Source: Mycobacterium sp. 1164966.3 (lineage in GTDB: Bacteria; Actinomycetota; Actinomycetes; Mycobacteriales; Mycobacteriaceae). Taken from it: a DNA stretch of 64,000 bases. The translations under genes were made by a program, and so were the position numbers. Positions 42,966 through 52,201 of this stretch are shown here, one piece after another. The notes beneath the pieces were generated by a model. The model did not search any database. It saw only the letters and a list, made by a program, of their open reading frames with translations, and was not told the DNA's origin. The stretch covers positions 62,001 through 126,000 of the forward strand of contig NZ_LZSG01000070.1 of NCBI RefSeq assembly GCF_001665395.1. Direction: 5' to 3'. Numbering within the stretch: position 1 is the first letter of the stretch; each line of letters starts with the position of its first letter.

Positions 42966-43077
42966 AAGACTTCGCGAAAGTGCATTCCGCTACGCAAATG
43001 TCGATATGGCGCGTCGCTAGTTGCACTCTCGGGGGATGGGAGGGCGGCGCACCGCAGCGCGGCGTCTGGGAGGAACT

Positions 43078-43824
43078 GTGCGACTGATCTTGTTGCCCGC
43101 TGTCGACGTGGTCGAGGGCCGCGCCGTGCGCCTGGTCCAGGGCAAGGCCGGCAGCGAAACCGAGTACGGCTCAGCGTTGGACGCCGCTCTGGGCTGGCAG
43201 CGCGACGGTGCCGAGTGGATTCACCTGGTTGATCTTGATGCAGCGTTCGGTCGCGGCTCCAACCGCGAACTGCTGGCCGAAGTGGTGGGCAAGCTCGATG
43301 TGCACGTCGAGCTCTCCGGCGGTATCCGCGACGATGATTCGCTCTCCGCGGCATTGGCCACCGGCTGCGCGCGGGTCAACCTGGGAACGGCGGCCCTGGA
43401 GAACCCGCAGTGGTGTGCACGGGTGATCGCCGAACACGGTGACAAAGTGGCCGTCGGGCTGGACGTGCAGATCGACCGGGACAACCCGGCCGGCGAGCAC
43501 CGGTTGCGCGGGCGCGGCTGGGAAACCGACGGCGGCGACCTGTGGGAGGTGCTGGAACGCCTTGACGGAGAAGGCTGTTCGCGGTTCGTCGTCACCGACG
43601 TCACCAAGGACGGCACACTGGGCGGTCCCAACCTGGAGCTGCTGGCCGGCGTCGCCGAACGCACCGAGGCGCCGGTGATCGCCTCCGGCGGCGTGTCCAG
43701 CCTCGATGACCTGCGCGCCATCGCCACCCTGACCGATCGCGGGGTCGAGGGCGCCATCGTCGGCAAGGCGCTCTACGCCGGGCGGTTCACCTTGCCGCAG
43801 GCGCTGGCCGCGGTACGGGATTGA
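43078..43824 (+). CDS. hisA: Phosphoribosyl isomerase A (HisA; probably bifunctional HisA/TrpF)
   Basis: The 248-residue (beta/alpha)8 protein isomerises ProFAR in histidine synthesis. Key segments are LLPAVDVVEGRAVRLVQGKAG (first catalytic Asp), HVELSGGIRDDDS, and RFVVTDVTKDGTLGGPN (second Asp). In Actinobacteria this gene is PriA, which also does the TrpF step; this window has trpE, C, B, A but no trpF, consistent with that. The GTG at 43078 follows GGGAGG, and the upstream in-frame ATG/GTG codons lack such a site. Confidence 0.93.
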   Translation: MRLILLPAVDVVEGRAVRLVQGKAGSETEYGSALDAALGWQRDGAEWIHLVDLDAAFGRGSNRELLAEVVGKLDVHVELSGGIRDDDSLSAALATGCARVNLGTAALENPQWCARVIAEHGDKVAVGLDVQIDRDNPAGEHRLRGRGWETDGGDLWEVLERLDGEGCSRFVVTDVTKDGTLGGPNLELLAGVAERTEAPVIASGGVSSLDDLRAIATLTDRGVEGAIVGKALYAGRFTLPQALAAVRD

Positions 43825-43831
43825 ACCCGAA

Positions 43832-44632
43832 ATGGATTTGAACGCACTAGTCGAAAAGGCTTCGGCAATCCTGGACTCGGCGGTGCCGCAGTTCCTGGAC
43901 GGCCACCGCGCTGATTCAGCGGTGCGGAAGAAGGGCAACGACTTCGCGACCGAAGTCGACCTCGCCATAGAGCGCCAAGTCGTCGCCGCGTTGGAAGACG
44001 CGACCGGAATCGGTGTGCATGGCGAAGAATTCGGCGGCTCGGCCGTCGACTCGGCGTGGGTGTGGGTGCTCGACCCAGTCGACGGTACGTTCAACTACGC
44101 GGCCGGGTCGCCGATGGCCGCGATCTTGCTGGGGCTGCTGCACGACGGCGAGCCAGTGGCCGGCCTGTCCTGGCTGCCGTTCACCGACGAGCGCTACACA
44201 GCTGTCGTTGGCGGCCCGCTGATGAAAAACGGTGTGCCGCAGCCGTCGCTGGAACATACCGAGCTGTCTGACGCGCTGGTCGGAGTGGGCAGCTTCAGCG
44301 CCGATTCGCGGGGTCGCTTCCCGGGGCCGTATCGAGTGACGCTGCTGGAAAATCTCAGCCGGGTGTCGTCGCGGTTGCGCATGCACGGCTCAACCGGTAT
44401 CGACCTCGCCTACGTCGCCGATGGAATCCTGGGTGGGGCAATAGTTTTCGGCGGTCATGTGTGGGACCACGCGGCCGGCGTGGCACTGGTGCAGGCCGCC
44501 GGCGGGGTGGTGACTGACCTGGCCGGCGAACGGTGGACCCCGGAATCACGGTCGGTGCTGGCCGCAGCCCCCGGCGCCCATGGTGAGATGCTCGAAATCG
44601 CACGCAGCACAGGCCAACCGGAGGATTACTGA
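43832..44632 (+). CDS. impA: Inositol monophosphatase family protein
   Basis: The 266-residue product has the family's metal and phosphate motifs: HGEEFGG, DPVDGTFNYAAGSP (DPxDGTxN) near residues 84-97, and the C-terminal WDHAAGVALVQAAGG. It corresponds to Rv1604 (ImpA). Its place between hisA and hisF raises the possibility of histidinol-phosphatase activity, as some IMPase-fold proteins are HisN, but sequence alone does not decide. It starts 7 bases after hisA and ends 3 bases before hisF. Confidence 0.9.
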   Translation: MDLNALVEKASAILDSAVPQFLDGHRADSAVRKKGNDFATEVDLAIERQVVAALEDATGIGVHGEEFGGSAVDSAWVWVLDPVDGTFNYAAGSPMAAILLGLLHDGEPVAGLSWLPFTDERYTAVVGGPLMKNGVPQPSLEHTELSDALVGVGSFSADSRGRFPGPYRVTLLENLSRVSSRLRMHGSTGIDLAYVADGILGGAIVFGGHVWDHAAGVALVQAAGGVVTDLAGERWTPESRSVLAAAPGAHGEMLEIARSTGQPEDY

Positions 44633-44635
44633 AAG

Positions 44636-45421
44636 ATGTATTCCGGTGACGGCCTTGCCGTGCGAGTGATTCCCTGCCTGGACGTAGACGACGGACGGGT
44701 GGTTAAGGGCGTCAATTTCGAGAACCTCAGGGATGCAGGGGATCCCGTGGAACTCGCCGGTGTCTATGACGCAGAGGGCGCCGACGAGCTGACGTTTCTG
44801 GATGTGACCGCGTCGTCGTCGGGCCGGGCCACCATGCTGGATGTGGTGCGCCGCACGGCCGAGCAAGTTTTCATCCCCCTGACGGTTGGTGGCGGGGTGC
44901 GCACCGTCTCCGACGTCGACGTGTTGTTGCGGGCGGGGGCCGATAAGGTTTCGGTCAACACAGCAGCCATCGCCCGCCCGGATCTGCTGGCGGACATGGC
45001 AAACCAGTTCGGGTCCCAGTGCATCGTGCTGTCCGTCGATGCCCGCACGGTACCGCCCGGCTCGGAGCCGACCCCGTCGGGCTGGGAGGTCACCACCCAC
45101 GGCGGTCGGCGGGGCACCGGGATCGACGCGGTCGAGTGGGCCGCCCGCGGCGCCGAGCTCGGCGTGGGAGAGATCCTGCTGAACTCGATGGACGCCGACG
45201 GCACCAAGGCCGGATTCGACCTGCCGATGCTGCGGGCGGTGCGTGCCGCGGTGACGGTCCCGGTGATCGCCAGCGGGGGAGCGGGTGCCGTCGAACACTT
45301 CGCACCGGCGGTTGCCGCCGGCGCGGATGCGGTGTTGGCGGCCAGCGTCTTTCACTTCGGGGAACTCACGATCGGACAGGTGAAGGCCGCCATGTCCGCA
45401 GAAGGGATCACCGTGCGATGA
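44636..45421 (+). CDS. hisF: Imidazole glycerol phosphate synthase subunit HisF (cyclase)
   Basis: HisF uses ammonia from HisH and PRFAR to form imidazoleglycerol phosphate and AICAR. The 261-residue barrel has VRVIPCLDVDDGRVVKGVNFENLRDAGDP (catalytic Asp near residue 18), FLDVTASSSGR, LTVGGGVRT, and NSMDADGTKAGFD (second Asp). ATG start; ATGA overlap with hisI. Confidence 0.96.
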   Translation: MYSGDGLAVRVIPCLDVDDGRVVKGVNFENLRDAGDPVELAGVYDAEGADELTFLDVTASSSGRATMLDVVRRTAEQVFIPLTVGGGVRTVSDVDVLLRAGADKVSVNTAAIARPDLLADMANQFGSQCIVLSVDARTVPPGSEPTPSGWEVTTHGGRRGTGIDAVEWAARGAELGVGEILLNSMDADGTKAGFDLPMLRAVRAAVTVPVIASGGAGAVEHFAPAVAAGADAVLAASVFHFGELTIGQVKAAMSAEGITVR

Positions 45422-45777
45422 AGCTCGACCCGGACATCGCCGCGCGACTGAAGCGCAATGCCGACGGCCTGTTCACCGCCGTCGTCCAGGAGCGTGGCAG
45501 CGGCGACGTGCTGATGGTCGCCTGGATGGACGATGCGGCGTTGGCTCGCACCCTGGAAACCCGTGAGGCGACCTACTATTCGCGCTCCCGCGGCGAGCAG
45601 TGGATCAAGGGCGCTACTTCTGGGCACACGCAGCACGTCCATTCGGTGCGGCTGGACTGCGACGGCGACACCGTGCTGTTGACGGTTGATCAAGTCGGCG
45701 GCGCGTGCCACACCGGTGACCACAGCTGCTTCGATGCGACCGTGCTGCTCGAGCCTGAGAATCAACCGCCACGCTGA
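45418..45777 (+). CDS. hisI: Phosphoribosyl-AMP cyclohydrolase
   Basis: HisI opens the purine ring of PR-AMP (Zn2+/Mg2+). The 119-residue single-domain product has VVQERGSGDVLMVAWMDDAAL, TYYSRSRGEQWIKGATSGHTQHV, the Asp-Cys-Asp metal segment VRLDCDGDTVLL and GGACHTGDHSCF with further zinc cysteines. It ends the his cluster. The PR-ATP pyrophosphatase HisE is not fused and not in the window. Confidence 0.95.
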   Translation: MKLDPDIAARLKRNADGLFTAVVQERGSGDVLMVAWMDDAALARTLETREATYYSRSRGEQWIKGATSGHTQHVHSVRLDCDGDTVLLTVDQVGGACHTGDHSCFDATVLLEPENQPPR

Positions 45778-45778
45778 A

Positions 45779-47269
45779 TCAGGCGGGCAGTTCTTCTAAT
45801 CCTTGTGCTGCGGCGAGCGCCGCGCGTGCCCATTCTTGGTGCTCGACAGCCGGTTTGATCCGTTCACCGCGGATCCTCTGAACCTCGATGAACCTTCCAC
45901 GGGTAACCGCGTCGGGCACCCGGAATGAGAAGGCCGAGTCGTTGGTGGCGACGGCCAGCATGGCGTCGGCGTTACCGAAACCGTTGGTGCGCATGGTGTC
46001 CTCGGCCCACTGCAGCGGTTTGACACCGCCGAAGTTCGGGACATACACCACCCACAGGTGGGTGCCGCGCCGGTTGTCGAGCCTGGTGATGGCCAGGTTC
46101 ACCCCGAACTGCTCTGCGGGGGTGAGCACGCCGGACTCGTCGGTGAGTCGTGCGGCCAGTTTTGTCGTGGGCGTCGACGACGGTGCCGCATTGGCGCTCG
46201 ACGGTGCCGCTGATGCCGAGGGTGCGCCGTGGGCTTGCCGGTGCGGGCGGGCGCCGAGCATGCGGGCACCGACGACGACGGCCACCGCGACCAGCACGAT
46301 GGTGACTGCCGCCGCGATCAGGGCCGCGGGCTTCAGCCGGCCGCCGCGCTTTGATTGCTGCGACGACGGTTCCGGCTTCGCGATCGCCCGCGTCGGTCCG
46401 GAGTCTGTCGAGCCTGATGCGGTGCCGGGTCTGCCCGCCAATGCCGACGCGAACTCCGAGCACGTCCCGTAGCGTTCGTCGGGATTTTTGGCCATGGCCT
46501 TGGCGATGGCGGCGTCGAGTTCTGCCAGTTCGGGGCGGCGCTCACTGACCCGCGGCGGCGGCGCCGACAAGTGATGGGTGATGACAACGGCCGGGTTGGA
46601 ATGCTGGAACGGGGCGTTGCCGGCGAGCAGGTGAAATGCGGTGCATCCGAGGGCGTATTGATCGGCTCGGCCGTCGAGGTCGGCGCCCTGGAGTTGCTCG
46701 GGTGCACAGTAGGCGGTGGTCCCCATCGCCATGTTGGTCGCGGTCAGCCCGCTGATCTCACCGAGCTCGCGCGCGATGCCGAAGTCTGCCAGCAGGATGC
46801 GTCGCCGCGGGTGGGCATCACCCAGCAGGATGTTGGCCGGTTTGATGTCACGATGCAGCAGTCCGCGGGAATGCGCGTGGTCGAGCGCCTCGGCAACAGC
46901 CGAGATGATTTCGACGACGTCGGTATGGGGCATACCCGACGGGTACTGGCTGCTCAACAGTCTCGCCGCGTCGGTCCCCTCGACGTAGTCCATCGAGATC
47001 CACAGTTGCCCTTCATATTCGCCGCGATCGTGGATCCCGACAATGTGCTCGTGGTACAGGCTGGCGGCCAGCTCGGCCTCGCGGTTGAAACGTTGGCGGA
47101 ATTCGAGATTCGCGCTGACATCGGTGGGCAGGATTTTCAGGGCATCGCGGCGGGGCAGCCGCGGATGCTGAGCCAGATACACCTGCCCCATTCCACCGGC
47201 ACCCAGCCGTCGAATGATGATGTAACCGGCGAATACCTCACCTTCGCCGAGGCCATCGGGTTGCGGCAT
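45779..47269 (-). CDS. Membrane Ser/Thr protein kinase with extracytoplasmic TPM domain
   Basis: The 496-residue product has a PknB-type kinase domain (~15-280): RLGAGGMGQVYLAQ, catalytic Lys45 (ALKIL), HRDIKPANIL (Asp141), DFG (Asp162) and CAPE. A Pro/Ser juxtamembrane stretch, one membrane helix (~314-336) and a Ser/Ala linker follow. Residues ~372-455 read LTDESGVLTPAEQFGVNLAI, then RGTHLWVVYVPNFGG and NGFGNADAMLAVATND. This is the TPM (TLP18.3/Psb32/MOLO-1) fold, an unusual sensor for a kinase instead of PASTA. No such kinase lies at this place in M. tuberculosis as I recall. It converges on hisI with a 1-base gap. Confidence 0.88.
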   Translation of the reverse strand: MPQPDGLGEGEVFAGYIIIRRLGAGGMGQVYLAQHPRLPRRDALKILPTDVSANLEFRQRFNREAELAASLYHEHIVGIHDRGEYEGQLWISMDYVEGTDAARLLSSQYPSGMPHTDVVEIISAVAEALDHAHSRGLLHRDIKPANILLGDAHPRRRILLADFGIARELGEISGLTATNMAMGTTAYCAPEQLQGADLDGRADQYALGCTAFHLLAGNAPFQHSNPAVVITHHLSAPPPRVSERRPELAELDAAIAKAMAKNPDERYGTCSEFASALAGRPGTASGSTDSGPTRAIAKPEPSSQQSKRGGRLKPAALIAAAVTIVLVAVAVVVGARMLGARPHRQAHGAPSASAAPSSANAAPSSTPTTKLAARLTDESGVLTPAEQFGVNLAITRLDNRRGTHLWVVYVPNFGGVKPLQWAEDTMRTNGFGNADAMLAVATNDSAFSFRVPDAVTRGRFIEVQRIRGERIKPAVEHQEWARAALAAAQGLEELPA

Positions 47270-47378
47270 GTGAGCATGCTACTTACGCCTGCGCTGTGGC
47301 CACCGGATAACCGGTGAGAGCAGCGTCGGGCATACGTCGCCGTTCGGTTGGCGGGTGGCTGAAGAAGAATGGCGGTCG

Positions 47379-48470
47379 ATGTCGAAACGTCTGTCGTGGA
47401 CCGTCGTGGTCCCGCTGCTTGCCCTCATCGTCCTGGCGCTGACATGGGGGGAGCACCTCGGGCCGGTAGCCGCCGTGGTCGCGGCGGTGTTGCTCGGCGG
47501 CGCAGTTCTGGCCGCGGTACATCACGCCGAGGTGGTGGCGCACCGCGTCGGCGAGCCATTCGGGTCGCTGGTGCTCGCTGTCGCGGTGACGACCATCGAG
47601 GTGGCCTTGATCGTCACGTTCATGGCAGAGGGCGGAAACGAGACGGCCACCCTGGCCAGGGACACCGCGTTCGCTGCCCTGATGATCACCACGAACGGGA
47701 TCGCCGGTTTGTCGCTGCTGCTCGGGTCCCACCGCTACGGCGTGACGTTGTTCAATGCCCACGGCAGTGGCGCGGCGCTGGCCACGGTGACCGCATTGGC
47801 GACACTGAGCCTGGTGCTGCCGTCATTCACCACCAGTCAGCGCGGTCCGGAGTTCACTCCCGGGCAGCTTGCATTCGCCGCGACTGCTTCGCTGGTGGTC
47901 TATCTGCTGTTCGTGTTCACGCAAACAGTGCGCCACCGCGACTTTTTTCTTCCAGTCGCGCAGAAGGGTCAGCAGAGCCTTTTCGAGGACGAAAGCCATG
48001 CGGAGCCGCCGACCATCAGCAGCGCGCTGACGAGCCTGGCGCTGCTGCTGGTAGCGCTGGTTGCGGTGGTGGGGCTGGCCGAGCAGGAATCGCCCGCCAT
48101 CGCCCACGCGGTGGCGGCTGCCGGGTTCCCGCGGTCGTTCGTCGGCGTGGTGATCGCGGCGTTGGTGCTGTTGCCGGAGACACTCGCGGCAGTGCGCGCG
48201 GCGCGGCAGGGCCGCATCCAGACGAGCCTGAACCTGGCCTACGGCTCGGCGATGGCCAGCATCGGGCTCACGATTCCGGTCATCGCGCTTGCCTCGATCT
48301 GGATCCAGGGTCCGCTGTTGCTGGGGCTTGGTGCCATCCAGCTGGTGCTGCTGCTGGTGACGGTTGTGATCAGTGTGCTGACGGTCGTTCCCGGTCGCGC
48401 CACCCGGCTGCAGGGCGAATTGCATCTGGTGCTGCTGGCGGCCTACGTCTTCCTGGCCGCCAACCCCTGA
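47379..48470 (+). CDS. chaA: ChaA-like Ca2+(Na+)/H+ antiporter
   Basis: The 363-residue product has about eleven membrane segments and two inverted calcium/cation-exchanger repeats: FGSLVLAVAVTTIEVALIVTFMAEGG and VVIAALVLLPETLAAVRAARQG, each with the key acidic residue in the membrane. ChaA exports Ca2+ or Na+ in exchange for protons. I use the ATG at 47379; a GTG at 47355 adds 8 residues, and neither has a strong Shine-Dalgarno. It corresponds to Rv1607. The kinase gene is divergent to it. Confidence 0.88.
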   Translation: MSKRLSWTVVVPLLALIVLALTWGEHLGPVAAVVAAVLLGGAVLAAVHHAEVVAHRVGEPFGSLVLAVAVTTIEVALIVTFMAEGGNETATLARDTAFAALMITTNGIAGLSLLLGSHRYGVTLFNAHGSGAALATVTALATLSLVLPSFTTSQRGPEFTPGQLAFAATASLVVYLLFVFTQTVRHRDFFLPVAQKGQQSLFEDESHAEPPTISSALTSLALLLVALVAVVGLAEQESPAIAHAVAAAGFPRSFVGVVIAALVLLPETLAAVRAARQGRIQTSLNLAYGSAMASIGLTIPVIALASIWIQGPLLLGLGAIQLVLLLVTVVISVLTVVPGRATRLQGELHLVLLAAYVFLAANP

Positions 48471-48491
48471 TTTTGGTAGCCGAGCAACGGG

Positions 48492-48947
48492 TTACCTCGC
48501 GCGCAGCGTTTCCAGCGCCTTGTCGGCGTGGGTGTCCATGCTGATCTCGCTCGAGATCACGTCGAGCACCCGGCGGTCGGTGTCGATGACGAACGTGGTG
48601 CGTTTGACCGGCATCAGCTTGCCGAGCAAACCACGCTTGACGCCGAACTGCGCGGCGACTTTGCCGTCGGTGTCCGACAGCAGCGGGTAGTCGAAGTTCT
48701 GCGTTTCGGCGAACTTGGCCTGCTTCTGAACTGGATCGACGCTGATGCCGACCCTGCTCGCTCCCAGGGTGGCGAATTCCGAAGCCAAATCCCGGAAGTG
48801 GCAGGCTTCCTTGGTGCAGCCCGGAGTCATCGCCGCGGGATAAAAGAACAGGACGACGGGCCCGTCGGAAAGCAGGGCGCTGAGCTTGCGTGGCGTTCCG
48901 GTCTGATCGGGAAGTTCGAAGTCGGCCACGATGTCACCAGGTTTCAT
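48492..48947 (-). CDS. bcpB: Peroxiredoxin (bacterioferritin comigratory protein type)
   Basis: The 151-residue thioredoxin-fold protein reduces peroxides. MKPGDIVADFELPDQTGTPRKL is the usual start. AMTPGCTKEACHFRD holds the peroxidatic Cys and a second Cys five residues later, the atypical two-Cys layout of BCP/PrxQ. The ATG at 48947 is 64 bases from the divergent trpE start; the longer minus-strand frame runs through trpE and is not coding. Confidence 0.93.
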   Translation of the reverse strand: MKPGDIVADFELPDQTGTPRKLSALLSDGPVVLFFYPAAMTPGCTKEACHFRDLASEFATLGASRVGISVDPVQKQAKFAETQNFDYPLLSDTDGKVAAQFGVKRGLLGKLMPVKRTTFVIDTDRRVLDVISSEISMDTHADKALETLRAR

Positions 48948-49011
48948 GGCCGTCAGGCTACGCTCCGCATGCTGGGCCGGGTCGCGGCGCGGGATCTGGG
49001 AAGATGGTCCG

Positions 49012-50556
49012 GTGCACGCCCACCTCGCCGCCACCACCTCACGCGAGGACTTCCACCACCTGGCGGCCGAACACCGGGTGGTTCCGGTGACCCGTAAGGT
49101 CTTGGCCGACAGCGAGACCCCGCTGTCGGCGTACCGAAAACTCGCCGCCAACCGTCCCGGCACCTTTCTGCTGGAATCCGCCGAGAACGGGCGATCCTGG
49201 TCGCGCTGGTCGTTCATCGGCGCGGGATCGCCGTCGGCGTTGACGGTCCGCGACGGGCAGGCTGTCTGGCTGGGTACGGTTCCGCGGGACGCGCCCACCG
49301 GCGGCGACCCGCTGCAGGCCCTGCAGGCCACCCTCGAACTGCTGGCCACCGGGCCGTTACCGGGGCTGCCACCACTGTCTGGTGGCATGGTCGGCTTCTT
49401 CGCGTACGACTTGGTACGGCGCCTGGAACGCCTGCCCGAGCTGGCCGTCGACGACCTCCGATTGCCGGACATGCTGCTGTTGCTGGCCACCGATCTGGCC
49501 GCTGTCGATCACCACGAGGGCACCATCACGCTGATCGCCAATGCGGTGAACTGGAACGGCACCGACGAGCGAGTCGACTGGGCGTACGACGACGCCGTCG
49601 CACGGCTGGACGTGATGACTGCGGCGCTGGGTCAGCCGCTGCCGTCCACCGTCGCCACGTTCAGCAGGCCCGAACCGCGGCATCGAGCCCAGCGCACCGT
49701 CGAGGAATACGGCAAGATCGTCGATTACCTGGTGGAGCAGATAGCCGCGGGTGAGGCATTCCAAGTCGTGCCGTCGCAGCGGTTCGAGGTGGACACCGAC
49801 GTCGATCCGATCGACGTGTACCGCATCCTGCGGGTCACCAATCCAAGCCCGTACATGTATTTGCTGCAGGTGCCGAATAGTGATGGCGCAACGGACTTTT
49901 CGATCGTCGGGTCCAGTCCGGAGGCGCTGGTGACCGTCAGCGACGGCCGGGCGACGACGCACCCGATCGCCGGAACCCGCTGGCGTGGGCAGAGCGAAGA
50001 GGAGGACCAGCTGCTCGAGAAGGAGCTACTGGCCGACGAGAAGGAACTGGCCGAACACCTGATGCTGGTCGACCTGGGTCGAAACGACCTGGGCCGGGTG
50101 TGCAAGCCGGGCACCGTTCGGGTGGAGGATTACAGCCACATCGAACGCTACAGCCACGTGATGCATCTGGTCTCCACCGTGACCGGGGTGCTGGACGAGG
50201 GCCGCACCGCCCTGGACGCAGTAACCGCCTGCTTCCCGGCGGGCACGCTGTCGGGTGCGCCCAAGGTCCGTGCCATGGAGCTCATCGAAGAGGTGGAGAA
50301 GACGCGTCGCGGCCTCTACGGCGGCGTGGTCGGCTACCTCGATTTCGCGGGCAACGCCGACTTCGCGATCGCGATTCGCACCGCGCTGATGCGCGACGGC
50401 ACCGCGTACGTGCAGGCCGGCGGCGGGGTAGTGGCCGACTCCAACGGGCCCTATGAATACAACGAGGCGACCAACAAGGCGCGCGCCGTGCTCGCTGCCG
50501 TCGCCGCCGCCGAGACCCTGGCCATTCCGGAGGCGAGCAGCAGTGGAACCCAGTGA
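49012..50556 (+). CDS. trpE: Anthranilate synthase component I
   Basis: TrpE turns chorismate into anthranilate with ammonia from a TrpG subunit encoded elsewhere. The 514-residue product has the feedback-site motif LLESAENGRSWSRWSFIG, then FQVVPSQRF, DFSIVGSSPEALV, HPIAGTRWRG, LVDLGRNDLGRV and TLSGAPKVRAMELIEE. The GTG at 49012 (HAHLAATTSREDF) matches the mycobacterial start; an earlier in-frame ATG lies inside the bcpB region. It overlaps the next gene by 14 bases. Confidence 0.95.
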   Translation: MHAHLAATTSREDFHHLAAEHRVVPVTRKVLADSETPLSAYRKLAANRPGTFLLESAENGRSWSRWSFIGAGSPSALTVRDGQAVWLGTVPRDAPTGGDPLQALQATLELLATGPLPGLPPLSGGMVGFFAYDLVRRLERLPELAVDDLRLPDMLLLLATDLAAVDHHEGTITLIANAVNWNGTDERVDWAYDDAVARLDVMTAALGQPLPSTVATFSRPEPRHRAQRTVEEYGKIVDYLVEQIAAGEAFQVVPSQRFEVDTDVDPIDVYRILRVTNPSPYMYLLQVPNSDGATDFSIVGSSPEALVTVSDGRATTHPIAGTRWRGQSEEEDQLLEKELLADEKELAEHLMLVDLGRNDLGRVCKPGTVRVEDYSHIERYSHVMHLVSTVTGVLDEGRTALDAVTACFPAGTLSGAPKVRAMELIEEVEKTRRGLYGGVVGYLDFAGNADFAIAIRTALMRDGTAYVQAGGGVVADSNGPYEYNEATNKARAVLAAVAAAETLAIPEASSSGTQ

Positions 50557-51226
50557 CGCTCGGCCCCGTCGGCTGACCAGCCGGCTCACGATCGGGATCG
50601 CCCAGGTGCTGCTGGTAATCGCAGCGGGTCTGCTGTGGACGTCATCACGACTGCCGTGGGTGGTGGTCCGGTCGTTCGACGGGCTGGGGCCGCCCAAATC
50701 GGTGACGTTGTCCGGCGCATCGTGGTCGACGGCTCTACTGCCGCTGGCGTTGTTGATGCTCGCCACGGCCGTGGCGGCGGTCGCGGTGCGCGGCCGGCCG
50801 ATGCGACTGGTCGCCGTACTGCTGGCGGCGGCAAGCTTTGCCGCCGGCTATCTCGGCATCAGTCTGTGGGTGGTCCCCGACGTGTCGGCGCGCGGCGCTG
50901 ATCTCGCGCATGTCCCGATCGCGTCGTTGGTGGGCAGCGAGCGGCACTACTGGGGAGCGGCAATCGCCCTCGCCTCAGCCGTGTGCACGTTGTTCGCCGC
51001 CGTTTTGTTGATGCGCTCGGCGGTGCTCTTCGGGAGGGACGAAGAGAGCACCGCGAAATACGCGGCGCCTGCCGTTCGCCGATCCAGGGCGCGTGGCGAC
51101 GGTGCTCGCCAAGACGACGCGGCTGAACCGAACGGGGGCATGTCGGAGCGGATGATCTGGGACGCCCTCGACGAGGGGCATGACCCGACCGATTCGTCCC
51201 GCGGGTCGGACACCGAGGGTCGGTGA
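50543..51226 (+). CDS. Trp-operon-associated membrane protein (Rv1610-like)
   Basis: The 227-residue product has four membrane segments: IGIAQVLLVIAAGLLWTSS, ALLPLALLMLATAVAAVAV, MRLVAVLLAAASFAAGYLGISLW and IALASAVCTLFAAVLLMRSAV. A charged cytoplasmic tail follows (DEESTAKY, MSERMIWDALDEGHDPT). It matches the trp-region conserved membrane family found between trpE and trpC in Actinobacteria. The GTG at 50543 is preceded by AGGCGAG. Function is unknown; tryptophan or aromatic transport is only suggested by place. Confidence 0.83.
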   Translation: MEPSDARPRRLTSRLTIGIAQVLLVIAAGLLWTSSRLPWVVVRSFDGLGPPKSVTLSGASWSTALLPLALLMLATAVAAVAVRGRPMRLVAVLLAAASFAAGYLGISLWVVPDVSARGADLAHVPIASLVGSERHYWGAAIALASAVCTLFAAVLLMRSAVLFGRDEESTAKYAAPAVRRSRARGDGARQDDAAEPNGGMSERMIWDALDEGHDPTDSSRGSDTEGR

Positions 51227-51347
51227 CGAACCGCGCGCCGACGGCCGCTACCCTTCATGAACGTCGCGGAATTCGGTTGGCAGGCCGTCGCGACAATGCG
51301 AGGGCAGTGCAATGGCAGTGGGACTGCAATGGAGAGGAAACGCAGGC

Positions 51348-52166
51348 ATGAGTCCGGCAACCGTCCTTGACTCCATCCTCGAGGGAGTCCGGGCCGATGT
51401 TGCCGCGCGCGAAGCCGTCGTGAGCCTGTCGGAGATCAAGGCCGCCGCTGCCGCCGCACCGCCGCCGCTCGACGTGATGGCCGCCTTGCGCGAGCCCGGC
51501 ATCGGTGTCATTGCCGAGGTGAAGCGCGCCAGCCCGTCGGCGGGCACGCTGGCCACTATCGCCGATCCGGCAAAACTGGCGCGGGCTTATGAGGATGGTG
51601 GGGCGCGCATCATCAGCGTGCTGACCGAGGAGCGACGTTTTCAAGGCTCGCTCGATGACCTTGACGCGGTGCGTGCCGCCGTTTCGATTCCGATATTGCG
51701 CAAAGACTTTGTGGTGCAGCCTTATCAGATCCACGAAGCGCGCGCGCACGGCGCCGACATGTTGTTGCTCATCGTGGCCGCGCTGGACCAGTCGGCGCTG
51801 GTGTCGATGCTGGACCGCACCGAATCACTTGGCATGACCGCGCTTGTCGAGGTGCACACCGAGCAGGAAGCAGATCGGGCATTGAAGGCCGGCGCCAGGG
51901 TGATCGGTGTCAACGCACGTGACCTCGCGACCCTCGAGGTCGATCGGGATTGCTTCGCGCGGATCGCACCTGGGCTGCCCAGTAACGTGATTCGGATCGC
52001 CGAATCAGGTGTGCGCCACACGGGTGATCTGCTGGCCTACGCCGGCGCGGGTGCTGACGCCGTGTTGGTCGGTGAAGGTCTGGTCAAAAGCGGTGATCCC
52101 CGTGCGGCTGTTGCCGATCTGGTCACCGCCGGTACGCATCCATCCTGTCCGAAACCGGCTCGCTAG
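51348..52166 (+). CDS. trpC: Indole-3-glycerol phosphate synthase
   Basis: TrpC closes the indole ring from CdRP. The 272-residue barrel has GVIAEVKRASPSAG (catalytic Glu and Lys), GARIISVLTEERRFQGS, PILRKDFVVQPYQ (catalytic Lys), VIGVNARDLATLEVD and RIAESGVRHTGDL. The ATG at 51348 after GGAGAGGAAA gives MSPATVLDSILEGVRAD, as in other mycobacteria. A 121-base gap precedes it. Confidence 0.95.
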   Translation: MSPATVLDSILEGVRADVAAREAVVSLSEIKAAAAAAPPPLDVMAALREPGIGVIAEVKRASPSAGTLATIADPAKLARAYEDGGARIISVLTEERRFQGSLDDLDAVRAAVSIPILRKDFVVQPYQIHEARAHGADMLLLIVAALDQSALVSMLDRTESLGMTALVEVHTEQEADRALKAGARVIGVNARDLATLEVDRDCFARIAPGLPSNVIRIAESGVRHTGDLLAYAGAGADAVLVGEGLVKSGDPRAAVADLVTAGTHPSCPKPAR

Positions 52167-52201
52167 CCGTTGATGAGCCGCGTGCGCTTCGAGCATCGGT
52201 G

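Noticed and set aside
42966..43077. Short gene or leader peptide between hisH and hisA
   Set aside because: Frames starting here just run into hisA without their own Shine-Dalgarno; no His-codon-rich leader is seen.
48948..49011. Tryptophan leader peptide/attenuator before trpE
   Set aside because: The 64-base divergent gap to bcpB holds no frame with clustered Trp codons and no alternative hairpins.
48948..49490. N-terminal extension of bcpB across the trpE start
   Set aside because: The peroxiredoxin begins MKPGDIVADFELPD at 48947; upstream is the trpE promoter and coding region.
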